From the NCBI RefSeq assembly GCF_900496975.1, contig NZ_UFQC01000015.1:1-64000 (forward strand): a stretch of 64,000 nucleotides of DNA, read 5' to 3'. The DNA is from Achromobacter veterisilvae. Lineage in GTDB: Bacteria > Pseudomonadota > Gammaproteobacteria > Burkholderiales > Burkholderiaceae_B. The notes below the pieces were generated by a model, which saw only the letters and a program-made list of their open reading frames with translations, was not told the DNA's origin and made no database searches. Made by a program: the position numbers and the translations under genes. Shown here one piece after another: positions 9,483 to 17,795 of this stretch (position 1 is its first letter; the number at the start of each line of letters is the position of its first letter).

Positions 9483-10244
9483 ATGTGGCAAGAAGAGCGG
9501 TATCAGAGAATCCGCGCCCTGCTGTCTTCATTGCAGCAGGTATCGACCGACCGTATCGTCGGCGAACTCGGGGTATCGAGGGAGACGGTCCGGCGGGATC
9601 TGCTGGAGCTTGAGGCGATGGGGGAGTTGCGCCGCGTGCACGGCGGCGCGGTGCCGGTGCACAGCGAACCGCCCATCGCCGAACGCGTGCACACGCGCGT
9701 CAAATACAAGCGCGCCATCGCCCGCGCGGCGGCCGGCCTGGTGTCCAGCGGACAGACCCTGTTCCTGGACGCGGGCAGCACCACCAGCGTGCTGGCCGAC
9801 GAACTGGCCAAGCTGTCGGGCCTGACCGTCATCACCAATTCGTTCGACGTGGCCTTGAAGGTGGGCACCGCGGGCAGCGGCGCGAACCAGCTCATCATGC
9901 TGGGCGGGTCGGTGGGTGGCCCGGTATGCGCGACCGCCGGCGAAATCACGATTGCCGAGATCCACCGCTACCGCGCCGACCTGGCGCTGCTGTCGCCGGT
10001 GGGCGTGGACGCGGAATTCGGCGCCACCAACTACGATCTGCGCGAAGCCGAGGTGGCGCGTGCCATGGCGGCCAACGCCAAGCAACTGGTGCTGCTGGCC
10101 GATTTCAGCAAGATCGGCCTATGCAGCCGCGTTTCCTACTGCGGCGCCGACCGGATAGACCACCTGGTCACCAACGCCAGCGCGCAGAAATCGCCGGCCT
10201 ACGCGGCCCTGAAATCGGCGGTCGGAAACGTCTTGGCGGTATGA
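9483..10244 (+). CDS. DeoR-family transcriptional regulator
   Basis: A 253-residue regulator. The N-terminal helix-turn-helix contains STDRIVGELGVSRETVRRDL, then the DeoR linker ELRRVHGGAV. The C-terminal sensor domain has TLFLDAGSTTSVLADEL and VITNSFDVA. DeoR family members usually sense phosphorylated metabolites. It is 17 bp downstream of the permease and is the likely local regulator of the divergent locus. The sensed ligand could be the imported phosphorylated solute. Confidence 0.9.
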   Translation: MWQEERYQRIRALLSSLQQVSTDRIVGELGVSRETVRRDLLELEAMGELRRVHGGAVPVHSEPPIAERVHTRVKYKRAIARAAAGLVSSGQTLFLDAGSTTSVLADELAKLSGLTVITNSFDVALKVGTAGSGANQLIMLGGSVGGPVCATAGEITIAEIHRYRADLALLSPVGVDAEFGATNYDLREAEVARAMAANAKQLVLLADFSKIGLCSRVSYCGADRIDHLVTNASAQKSPAYAALKSAVGNVLAV

Positions 10245-10273
10245 GGCGGCGCGGCCAGCGCCGCCCCCGGGCA

Positions 10274-11275
10274 TCAATCCAGCGAGACGCCGGCGGCCTT
10301 CACCATGCCGGCCCAATACACCGTGTCTTCCTGCAGCCGGGTCTTGAACGCGTCGGGCTGGCTGCCCACCGCCCAGCTTCCGCCGCTGTTGATCTTGGCG
10401 ATCACGCCGGGCGACTTCATCGCCTGCCCCACCGCTTGCGCCAGGTAGGCGATGCGCTCGGGCGGCGTGCCCGCCGGTGCGAAAAGGCCGTACCAGTCAT
10501 CGGCGGTAATGCCCTCCATGCCTGCCTGCTTGAGCGTGGGCGCGCCCTTGAAGAGGCCGATGCTGTTTTCGTGACTGAGTGCCAGGATGCGCAGCTTGCC
10601 CGCGGCCACCATGGGTTCGGCCGACGCCGGCGAGGTGATCAGCATGTCGACGGTGCCGCCCATCAGGTCGGTGATGGCGGGGGCGGCGCCCCGGTACGGC
10701 ACGTGCACGAGCTTCACGCCGGCCTTCTGCGAGACCAGCGCCCCCATCAGGTGGCTCATGGTGCCGTTGCCGGGCGTCGCGTAGGTAATGACGCCAGGCT
10801 GCTTGCGCGCGGCGTCCAGGTAGTCGTTCAATGTCTTGTACGGACTCTCGGCACGCGCCACGAGCACCAGCGGCGCGGACGTGATCTGCGAGATGGGCAT
10901 GAAGTCCTTGACCGGGTCGAAGCCCACGTTCTTGTACAGGCGCGGATTGACGGCCATGACGCTGGTCTGCGACATCACCAGGGTGTAGCCGTCGGGCTTG
11001 GCCCGCGACACCTGGGCGGTGCCGACGTTGCCGCCGGCGCCGGAGCGGTTTTCCACCACCACGCTTTGACCCGTGATGGCGCCCAGTTCCTGCGCGAGGA
11101 GGCGCGCGACGCCGTCATTGCCGCCGCCCGGCGGAAACGGCGACACAATGGTGATGGCCTGCCTGGGATAGTCGGCCAGCGGCGCGGGCGCCTGGGCATG
11201 GGCGGCGCCCGCCCACAACAGGCTGGCCAGGGCCGCGGCTGCGGCCCCACGGGCGTACGGTGCGATCTGCTTCAT
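10274..11275 (-). CDS. Bug/TctC-family solute-binding protein (orphan)
   Basis: A 333-residue periplasmic binding protein. A signal peptide (MKQIAPYARGAAAAALASL, ending at AHAQA) is followed by the family segment YPRQAITIVSPFPPGGGNDG. The start at 11275 was chosen because GGGGAAA precedes it; an upstream extension lacks support. Bug proteins bind carboxylates and feed tripartite transporters, but no TctAB genes adjoin it. Its position downstream of the rhodanese and lyase genes suggests an organosulfur carboxylate ligand, which is inference. Confidence 0.88.
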   Translation of the reverse strand: MKQIAPYARGAAAAALASLLWAGAAHAQAPAPLADYPRQAITIVSPFPPGGGNDGVARLLAQELGAITGQSVVVENRSGAGGNVGTAQVSRAKPDGYTLVMSQTSVMAVNPRLYKNVGFDPVKDFMPISQITSAPLVLVARAESPYKTLNDYLDAARKQPGVITYATPGNGTMSHLMGALVSQKAGVKLVHVPYRGAAPAITDLMGGTVDMLITSPASAEPMVAAGKLRILALSHENSIGLFKGAPTLKQAGMEGITADDWYGLFAPAGTPPERIAYLAQAVGQAMKSPGVIAKINSGGSWAVGSQPDAFKTRLQEDTVYWAGMVKAAGVSLD

Positions 11276-11437
11276 TTGGATTTCCCCTTGTATTGGCGGC
11301 CGGATGCCGGCCGTCCTTCCTATCGGTTCGGAAAGAACCGTCCGCACCCCGGCGGCGTCGGCCGCGGGGCGTACTGTCTGCATGGATGCGTTTACCGCGC
11401 CGCGGGGCCTCGCCGGGCCCTCTCGCGGCGCTACCTC

Positions 11438-13036
11438 TCAGTGCGCCGTGAAACGGTAGGCGGCGCGCTCGCGTTCGTCGATCTGCCTGACCAGGTCGGT
11501 CTCCCAGGCCAGGTACTGGCGCGCCGCGGCCTTGTTGCCGTCATGGCGGTCATGCACGAAAAACAGATAGTCGATGCAGTCCGCGTCGGACGGCTCGGCG
11601 GGCGTGGATTCCAGCTCGATGCCCTGCGCGGACCAGCCGGCCGGGGTGCCGGCATTGGCGCTGATGTCGGTCGCGCCCAGCGCCCGCAGGTCCCGCGCCG
11701 CCCACGCGGCGAGCGCGGCGTCTTCGGCCAGCACCACCACCGGGCGCGTAGTGTCCAGCCGCAGGCGGTCGAAACGCGGGCGGATGGCCCAGCTCGCGCC
11801 GGCGATATGCCTGTCGCGATAGCGCATGCCGGGGCGGATATCGACGAGCTGCGCGCCATGCGCGATCGCGGCGGCCAGCGCGGCATCGTCCAGCACTCGG
11901 ATCGCGGGCGGCGGCGTTTCGTCGGCGGCGCACTCCAGCCTGGCGCGCACGCCTTCCTTCAGCACGCTGGCGTCCCAGCCCATCAACCGGAGCCAACTGG
12001 CGATGACCGGCGCGCGCACGCCTTCGGCGTCGAACACGACGATACGCGCGCCCCTTACGGCCACGTATTGGTCCGTGGCCTGGATCAACTGGCCCCCCGG
12101 CGTGTGCCGCGCGCCGGGCAAAGTGCCCAGCGCGTACTCCTCCGCGCTGCGGACATCGCAAACGAAGGTGCTGCGCGTTGCGTCGCGCAGCCAGCCCTGG
12201 ACCTCGTCCGCGGACACCGTGGGCACGCCGTGGCGCTCGGCCAGGGCGGCCGAACGCTGCGCCAGCGCGGGCACGTCCTGCGGCGAAATGTCGTCGCCAT
12301 AGCGGCGGAGCGCGCCGTGTTCCAGCCGCAGGTCTTCGAGATACCAGCCCTGCGTGCCGTTTTCCAGGGCATAGACGGGATTGGGCACGCCCAGGTTGAT
12401 CAGCGTCTGCGCGCCGATGATGCTGCGCGTGCGGCCCGCGCAATTGATGACGATGGTGGTCTGCGGGCTCTTGGCCAGCGTATGGACGCGCAGCGCCAGT
12501 TCGCCGTTGGGGCAGCAGACGCCGCCGGGAATGCTCATCTTCTGGTATTCGGCATAGGGCCTGCCGTCCAGCACGATCAGGTCGTCGCCGCGCCGCTGGC
12601 GCTCGGCCAGTTCGCGCGCGCCGATGCGCGGGGTGTGGAAAACTTCTTCGGCCAGTTCGCCGAACGTCTTGCTGGGCACGTTCACGCCGGCGAAGGCGGC
12701 GTAGCCATCCCGCCGCCATTGCGCGATGCCGCCCGCCAAGCGGTGCACGTTGCTGTAGCCCAGCGCGGCCAGCGCGCGCGCGGCGCGCGCCGCCGTATCG
12801 TCGGCGCCCCCTTCGTCGTAGACCGCCATCCGCACGTCGCGCCGCGGAGCCAGGCGCGTGACGTCCACCTCCAGCCGGCTGTAGGGAACCGGCACGGCAT
12901 AGAACAGGTGGGACTCGCCGTACTGGCCGTGCTCGCGCACGTCCAGCAGCGCGATTTCGCCACCGTCGTGCAGCCATTGCTTGAGCGTGTGCGAATCGAC
13001 GTCGGCGGCAGAATGGTCTGGTGTGGGGTGCATCAT
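11438..13036 (-). CDS. Four-module rhodanese-domain protein
   Basis: A 532-residue cytoplasmic protein made of four rhodanese-like modules (about residues 10-118, 135-245, 273-370 and 378-480) and a short C-terminal extension. Only the second module keeps the active-site cysteine loop (Cys199, CAGRTR). The corresponding loops read YDEGGADD, FDAEGVRA and LAEDAALA in modules 1, 3 and 4, so those are probably non-catalytic. It would transfer sulfane sulfur. It lies 5 bp downstream of a cystathionine-lyase-like gene and in the same unit as a thiol dioxygenase. The ATG at 13036 is followed by another ATG and has a weak ribosome site. Confidence 0.85.
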   Translation of the reverse strand: MMHPTPDHSAADVDSHTLKQWLHDGGEIALLDVREHGQYGESHLFYAVPVPYSRLEVDVTRLAPRRDVRMAVYDEGGADDTAARAARALAALGYSNVHRLAGGIAQWRRDGYAAFAGVNVPSKTFGELAEEVFHTPRIGARELAERQRRGDDLIVLDGRPYAEYQKMSIPGGVCCPNGELALRVHTLAKSPQTTIVINCAGRTRSIIGAQTLINLGVPNPVYALENGTQGWYLEDLRLEHGALRRYGDDISPQDVPALAQRSAALAERHGVPTVSADEVQGWLRDATRSTFVCDVRSAEEYALGTLPGARHTPGGQLIQATDQYVAVRGARIVVFDAEGVRAPVIASWLRLMGWDASVLKEGVRARLECAADETPPPAIRVLDDAALAAAIAHGAQLVDIRPGMRYRDRHIAGASWAIRPRFDRLRLDTTRPVVVLAEDAALAAWAARDLRALGATDISANAGTPAGWSAQGIELESTPAEPSDADCIDYLFFVHDRHDGNKAAARQYLAWETDLVRQIDERERAAYRFTAH

Positions 13037-13041
13037 CGGAT

Positions 13042-14226
13042 TCAAAGGGAACGGGAAACGGGGGAAAGCGCGGACAGCGCTTGTTCGAGATCGGCAATGA
13101 GGTCGTCGGGATCCTCCAGGCCGATATGCAGGCGCGCCATGGGGCCGCGCCGCGCGGGGTCGGGCAGCGACCGGCTGGTGTCCAGCCGCACCGGGATCAC
13201 GAGGCTTTCGAAACCGCCCCACGACGCGCCGATGCCGAAGAGGCGCAGGCTGTCGATCAGGCGTTCGACGTCGGCCTCGCCGAATTCGCCGGAAAACTCC
13301 ACGGTCAACAGGCCGTTGGCGCCGCTGCAATCGCGCTTCCAGATGGCGTGCGAAGGATCTCCGGGCAAGGCCGGGCACAGGACCCGCGCCACTTCGGGAC
13401 GGCCCAGGAGCCAATCCGCCACCCGCAGCGCGCTGCGCGCATGCTGCGCCATGCGCAGGGGCAGCGAGCGCATGCCGCGCAGCACCAAAAACGCGTCGTC
13501 GGCGCCGACGGTCTGGCCCAGGTCGATGGTGGCGCGCTCCAGGGCGCGCCAGGCGCGCGCGTTGGCCACGACCGCGCCCATCATCACGTCGGCGTGCCCG
13601 CCCAGGTATTTGGTGGCCGCCAGGATCGAAATATCGGCGCCCAGCGTGAGCGGCTGGTACAGCAGTCCGGACGCCCAGGTGTTATCCACAGCCAGCCAGC
13701 AATCGTGCTGGCGCGCCAGGCCGGCCAGCGCGGGGAGGTCCGGCATTTCATAGGTCAGCGAACCCGGCGATTCCGCGTAGATCATCCGCGTATTGGGGCG
13801 GATGAGCGCGGCGATGCCGGCGCCGTCGGGCCGGTAGTACGTGTATTCGATGCCCAGCCGCGACAGGTGCTCCGCGCAGAAACGGCGAACGGGCTCGTAC
13901 ACGGCGTCGGTAAGGAGCACGTGGTCGCCGGCGCGCAGGTAGGCGAGCAGCACGGTGGCGATGGCGGCCTGCCCGGTGGGGTACAGCTTGGCGCGATGCC
14001 CGGCTTCGAGTTCGACCAGCGCGTCTTCGAGCGCATGGGTGCTGTCGGTGCCGCGCGCGCCGTAGGACGGCAGGCGTTCCTCTTCGCGGCGGGCGCGCGT
14101 ATCGCGCCAGGCCTGCACGCTGTCGAAGACATAGGTGCTGGCGCGCGTGACGGGGGTGTTGACCCAGCCTCGATGGGGGCGTCCTGCGCGCAGCAGGCGC
14201 GTGGCGGGCCGAAAGGGCTTGTCCAT
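13042..14226 (-). CDS. Cys/Met metabolism PLP enzyme (cystathionine beta-lyase-like)
   Basis: A 394-residue PLP-dependent enzyme of the Cys/Met metabolism family. It shows the substrate and cofactor segments YGARGTDSTHALEDAL and LYPTGQAAIATVLLAY, the AVDNTWASGLL aspartate region and the PLP lysine in ILAATKYLGGHADVM. Such enzymes cleave C-S bonds, giving a thiol or persulfide, ammonia and a keto acid. It is sandwiched between the thiol dioxygenase (2 bp) and the rhodanese (5 bp), so its product may feed both. Confidence 0.9.
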   Translation of the reverse strand: MDKPFRPATRLLRAGRPHRGWVNTPVTRASTYVFDSVQAWRDTRARREEERLPSYGARGTDSTHALEDALVELEAGHRAKLYPTGQAAIATVLLAYLRAGDHVLLTDAVYEPVRRFCAEHLSRLGIEYTYYRPDGAGIAALIRPNTRMIYAESPGSLTYEMPDLPALAGLARQHDCWLAVDNTWASGLLYQPLTLGADISILAATKYLGGHADVMMGAVVANARAWRALERATIDLGQTVGADDAFLVLRGMRSLPLRMAQHARSALRVADWLLGRPEVARVLCPALPGDPSHAIWKRDCSGANGLLTVEFSGEFGEADVERLIDSLRLFGIGASWGGFESLVIPVRLDTSRSLPDPARRGPMARLHIGLEDPDDLIADLEQALSALSPVSRSL

Positions 14227-14228
14227 GG

Positions 14229-14816
14229 TCAGCGGCGGGTCTGCACGCCGATCGGCATGACCTTGCACGTGCCGGCTTCCAGGTCGAACGCCAGGCGCTC
14301 GGTCAGCGTCTCCAGCGCGCGCCCGTACATGTGCAGGTGGCGGATGACGCTGTCGCCCTGGATTTCCACGGCATGGATGTCGTCCGGCATCAGCGCGATG
14401 CCGGTGCCCGGGCCGACCACGACGGTCCCGGTCTTTTCCAGGCGCCCGACGCCAGGCACGGAGCCGTCGTCGACGCGGTCGTAGACATAGTTGTGCTCCA
14501 CGCCCTCCACGGCGGCGATACAGGCCCAGGTCGTGTGGTTGTGCGGAACGATCTGCTTGCCGGGGCGCATCACGTTCAGATAGAGCGCGTAGGTCTTGTC
14601 GGCATCCTCGGCGATCAGGTAGCGCGCCTGGCGTTCGCCGTCTTCCGGCGCGGGATAGCGGTCCGCCGCCCACCAGTCGGTGTGGCCGGCCAGCCCGACC
14701 AGCTCGTCGAGCACAGCCTTCAGGCTGTCGCGGTCGAGCCCCTTATTTCCTACAGTTTTCTTAATATTTCCGATGGCGCCGTCGATACCGGCCTGATGAG
14801 GATGCGGATTGCTCAC
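14229..14816 (-). CDS. Cupin thiol dioxygenase (cysteine or 3-mercaptopropionate dioxygenase)
   Basis: A 195-residue cupin. HNHTTWAC gives two iron-ligand His and a Cys with the same spacing as His86, His88 and Cys93 of cysteine dioxygenase. IRHLHMYG supplies the third His. The enzyme would oxidise a thiol to a sulfinate with O2. The GTG at 14816 was preferred because GGGA lies upstream; an ATG at 14849 adds 11 residues. Whether the substrate is cysteine or 3-mercaptopropionate cannot be decided. It is the first gene of the sulfur unit, opposite the LysR gene. Confidence 0.85.
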   Translation of the reverse strand: MSNPHPHQAGIDGAIGNIKKTVGNKGLDRDSLKAVLDELVGLAGHTDWWAADRYPAPEDGERQARYLIAEDADKTYALYLNVMRPGKQIVPHNHTTWACIAAVEGVEHNYVYDRVDDGSVPGVGRLEKTGTVVVGPGTGIALMPDDIHAVEIQGDSVIRHLHMYGRALETLTERLAFDLEAGTCKVMPIGVQTRR

Positions 14817-14945
14817 TTTGATTTTCCCGGGTTGCTGTCGTTGTCGCATTCAATGTATCGCCCAGCCCCGGCTCGAACAATTTAAATTGCCTTAATATTC
14901 CATTAGCATTCCTAATACTTTTGAGGCCTCCCTTTCGAGCTTTCC

Positions 14946-15821
14946 ATGCGCAACCTGGATCTGGACCTGCTCCGCACCCTGACCGCCATCGCCCAGTACG
15001 AGACGTTCTCGGAAGCGGCCAACCGGCTCTACAAGACTCAATCGGCCGTGACGCAGCAGATGCAGCGGCTGGAGTCCGCCATCGGCCAGCCCCTGTTCGA
15101 AAAGCAGGGCCGCAACAAAGCGCTGTCGTCGCACGGCCGGCGCCTCGTGGAGTACGCCCGCCACATCCTGGCCATCAACGACGAGGCGCTGCGCGCCCTG
15201 CAGGACGGCCCGCTGGAAGGAGACCTGCGGCTGGGCGCGCCGCTCGACGTGGCGGACACCATACTGCCCACGCTGCTCATGCACATCGCGCGCTCGGCGC
15301 CGCGCGTGAAACTGGAGATCCGCACCGACCGCAGCCCCTTCCTGATGGACGCGCTGCGCGCCGGCGAGATCGACCTCACCATCTCCACCCGTTTCGACCA
15401 GAACTTCGAGGGCGTGGCGCTGCGCACGTCGCCCACGGTGTGGCTGGCGTCCGCGGACTATGTCCACGACGTGCACGCCCCCGTGCCGCTGGTGCTGGCC
15501 GACGAGCCCAGCATCTTTCGCCGCCTGGCCCTCAATGCGCTGGAACAGGCGCGCGTGCGTTGGCACACCAACTACGTGGCGCCGAACCTGGTGGGGATAA
15601 AGGCGGCGCTGCGGGCCCGCCTGGGCGTGACGGCGCGCAGCGTGGAGCTATTGGGGCCGGAGATGCGCGTGCTGGGCGAAAAGGAAGGGTTGCCGCCCTT
15701 GCCGGACGTGACGTACTTCCTGTGGATAAGGCGCGACCTGATCAATCCGCTGACGCGGCAGGTCTACGACATGCTCAGGACCCAGCTCGGCCTGGCGCAG
15801 CAGGGCGACGCGGCGGCGTAG
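14946..15821 (+). CDS. LysR-family transcriptional regulator
   Basis: A 291-residue LysR regulator. The N-terminal winged helix-turn-helix (YETFSEAANRLYKTQSAVTQ) is followed by the EGDLRLGAPLDVADTILP effector domain. It is divergent from the thiol dioxygenase-lyase-rhodanese unit across about 130 bp of AT-rich DNA, the classic layout for a LysR protein controlling its neighbour. The effector is probably a sulfur compound of that pathway. Confidence 0.92.
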   Translation: MRNLDLDLLRTLTAIAQYETFSEAANRLYKTQSAVTQQMQRLESAIGQPLFEKQGRNKALSSHGRRLVEYARHILAINDEALRALQDGPLEGDLRLGAPLDVADTILPTLLMHIARSAPRVKLEIRTDRSPFLMDALRAGEIDLTISTRFDQNFEGVALRTSPTVWLASADYVHDVHAPVPLVLADEPSIFRRLALNALEQARVRWHTNYVAPNLVGIKAALRARLGVTARSVELLGPEMRVLGEKEGLPPLPDVTYFLWIRRDLINPLTRQVYDMLRTQLGLAQQGDAAA

Positions 15822-15834
15822 CCGCCACGGACGT

Positions 15835-16839
15835 TCAATAGCGGTCGAACAGACGCTGCAGGGCCGCGGGATCGCGCGTGAGGGAAAGGCCCAGCATCAG
15901 CAGGATGCGGGCCTTTTGCGGGTTCAGGTCGCGCGCGGCGACGAACCCCATCCCGGCGTCGTCCAGTTCCACGTCGCGCGCCACGAAGCCGCTGCCAGTG
16001 CGGCTGGAACGCACCACCGCCACGCCATGCGAGGCCGCCCGCGCCAGGCCGTCGATCGCCAGGTCGGTCGCGTTGCCGTCCCCGACTCCCGCGAGCACGA
16101 TGCCGTCCGCGGCATCGGCCAGGAAATCGATCACGTCGGCCTGCAGGTTGGCATGGGCGTAGACGACGTCCACGCGGGGCCATCCGGCCTTTTCCAACAA
16201 TGCGAGTGAAAACTCGCTTTCTGTCGTATGCGCGGTGGTATTGCGCGAATAGAAGTGCGGCGCGGCGCCATGCATGACGCCGGCGCGGCCGCGATTGGGC
16301 GAAGCGAACGCGCACAGGCCCGCGCTGGCGATCTTCTGGATCTCCCGGGCGTAGTGCACGTCTTCGTTCATGATCACCAGCGGCCCGCGGCCGCGCGCGT
16401 CGGGATGGCGCGCCAGCGCCACCGCGTTGTACAGGTTGGCCGGGCCTTCGGCGCCCAGCGCGGTGGCGGGGCGCATCGCGCCCACCAGCACGATGGGCTT
16501 GTCGTGGCGGATGACCAGGCTCAGGAAATACGCCGTTTCCTCGAGCGTGTCGGTGCCATGCGTGATGACGATACCGGCCACCGACGCGTCCTGGCACAGG
16601 GCATCGACGCGCATGGCCAGCGCGCGCCACACGTCGTGCGTCATGTTCTGGCTGCCGACGTTGGCGACCTGTTCCGCGCGTATGTCGGCGATGCCGGCCA
16701 GTTGCGGCACGGCGGCCAGCAGGTCGCCGACGGAGAACGAACCCGCCTTGTAGCCCGCCGAGGTGGCGTCTGCCTGGGCGCCCGCGATCGTGCCGCCCGT
16801 CGCCAAAACCGCGATGACAGGCAGCGCGAGGTCAGGCAT
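15835..16839 (-). CDS. L-asparaginase family protein
   Basis: A 334-residue asparaginase/glutaminase-like amidohydrolase. TGGTIAG near the N terminus carries the nucleophilic Thr and HGTDTLEETAYFLS the second Thr-Asp pair. There is no convincing signal peptide, so it is probably cytoplasmic. Its start codon lies inside the 3' end of parB (8-nt overlap), suggesting translational coupling to the partition operon, although no functional link is obvious. Confidence 0.92.
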   Translation of the reverse strand: MPDLALPVIAVLATGGTIAGAQADATSAGYKAGSFSVGDLLAAVPQLAGIADIRAEQVANVGSQNMTHDVWRALAMRVDALCQDASVAGIVITHGTDTLEETAYFLSLVIRHDKPIVLVGAMRPATALGAEGPANLYNAVALARHPDARGRGPLVIMNEDVHYAREIQKIASAGLCAFASPNRGRAGVMHGAAPHFYSRNTTAHTTESEFSLALLEKAGWPRVDVVYAHANLQADVIDFLADAADGIVLAGVGDGNATDLAIDGLARAASHGVAVVRSSRTGSGFVARDVELDDAGMGFVAARDLNPQKARILLMLGLSLTRDPAALQRLFDRY

Positions 16840-17752
16840 CCACCACTCCGGACAGGCCCTGGCGTTCCAGCAGGGAATTCAGGTGTTCCCAGCCGTGGAA
16901 GTCGATGACGATCTGCCCTTTTTCCTTGGCGCCCACCTTGAGCGCGACGCGCGTGCCAAGATGGTCGGACAGGGCCTCTTCCAGGCGGGTCAGGTCGCGC
17001 GACACGCCGTTGGCCTTTTTCCTGGGCGAGGCCGACGCGTCGGCGTCCTTGGCGGTCTTGGCGACGAGTTTTTCGGCTTCGCGCACCGACAGGCGGCGCG
17101 CGATGATCTGGTTGGCCAACTGGATCTGGGTCGCCGCGTCCACGGCAAGCAGCGCGCGCGCATGGCCCATGTCCACGTCGCCGGCCAGCAGCATGGTCTG
17201 CACGGGCGAGGCCAGGTTGAGCAGGCGCAGCAGGTTGCTGGTGGCGGAACGCGAGCGGCCGATCGCCTGCGCGGCCTGTTCGTGCGTCAGCCCGAATTCG
17301 TCCAGCAGGCGGCGCACGCCCTGCGCCTCTTCCAGCGGGTTCAGGTCTTCGCGCTGGATGTTCTCGATCAGCGCCATGACGGCCGCGTTTTCGTCGGCCA
17401 CTTCGCGGACCAGCACGGGCACTTCTTTCAGGCCGGCGATCTGGGCGGCGCGGAAACGGCGTTCGCCCGCGATGATTTCGTAATGGCCGGGCGCGGCCTC
17501 GCCCAGTCCGCGCACAAGAATGGGCTGCATGATGCCTTGTGTGCGGATCGATTCGGCCAGCTCGCCCAATGCGCCTTCGTCCATGCGCGTGCGCGGCTGG
17601 TACTTGCCGGCGCGCATCTTCGAGATGGGCAAGGTGGACGGCGGACCCTCGGGCTTGGCCGCGGCCTTGCCGATGTTATCGATGGCGGGCGCGTCCGCGC
17701 CGAGCAAGGCGTCCAGTCCGCGGCCCAATCCCTTGGGTTTCTTGGTGGCCAT
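16832..17752 (-). CDS. parB: Chromosome partitioning protein ParB
   Basis: A 306-residue CTP-dependent centromere-binding protein. The N terminus is MATKKPKGLGRGLDALLG. The ParB/Srx CTPase region includes GERRFRAAQIAG, and the HTH segment THEQAAQAIGRSRSATSNLL follows; the C-terminal dimerisation domain ends the protein. It should load at the eight parS sites 4-5 kb away (22098-23142) and cooperate with ParA. Unusually, a GNAT gene separates it from parA. The ATG at 17752 fits the conserved N terminus; upstream in-frame codons do not. Confidence 0.96.
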   Translation of the reverse strand: MATKKPKGLGRGLDALLGADAPAIDNIGKAAAKPEGPPSTLPISKMRAGKYQPRTRMDEGALGELAESIRTQGIMQPILVRGLGEAAPGHYEIIAGERRFRAAQIAGLKEVPVLVREVADENAAVMALIENIQREDLNPLEEAQGVRRLLDEFGLTHEQAAQAIGRSRSATSNLLRLLNLASPVQTMLLAGDVDMGHARALLAVDAATQIQLANQIIARRLSVREAEKLVAKTAKDADASASPRKKANGVSRDLTRLEEALSDHLGTRVALKVGAKEKGQIVIDFHGWEHLNSLLERQGLSGVVDA

Positions 17753-17795
17753 AGTTAAATCCTCTTTCCTTCTGTTTTTGTATCTCGAGCAAGGC

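Noticed and set aside
9926-13753. A 1275-codon plus-strand frame across the DeoR, Bug, rhodanese and lyase genes
   Set aside because: It runs antisense to three conserved genes and has the same biased composition; its length is explained by GC-rich codon use.
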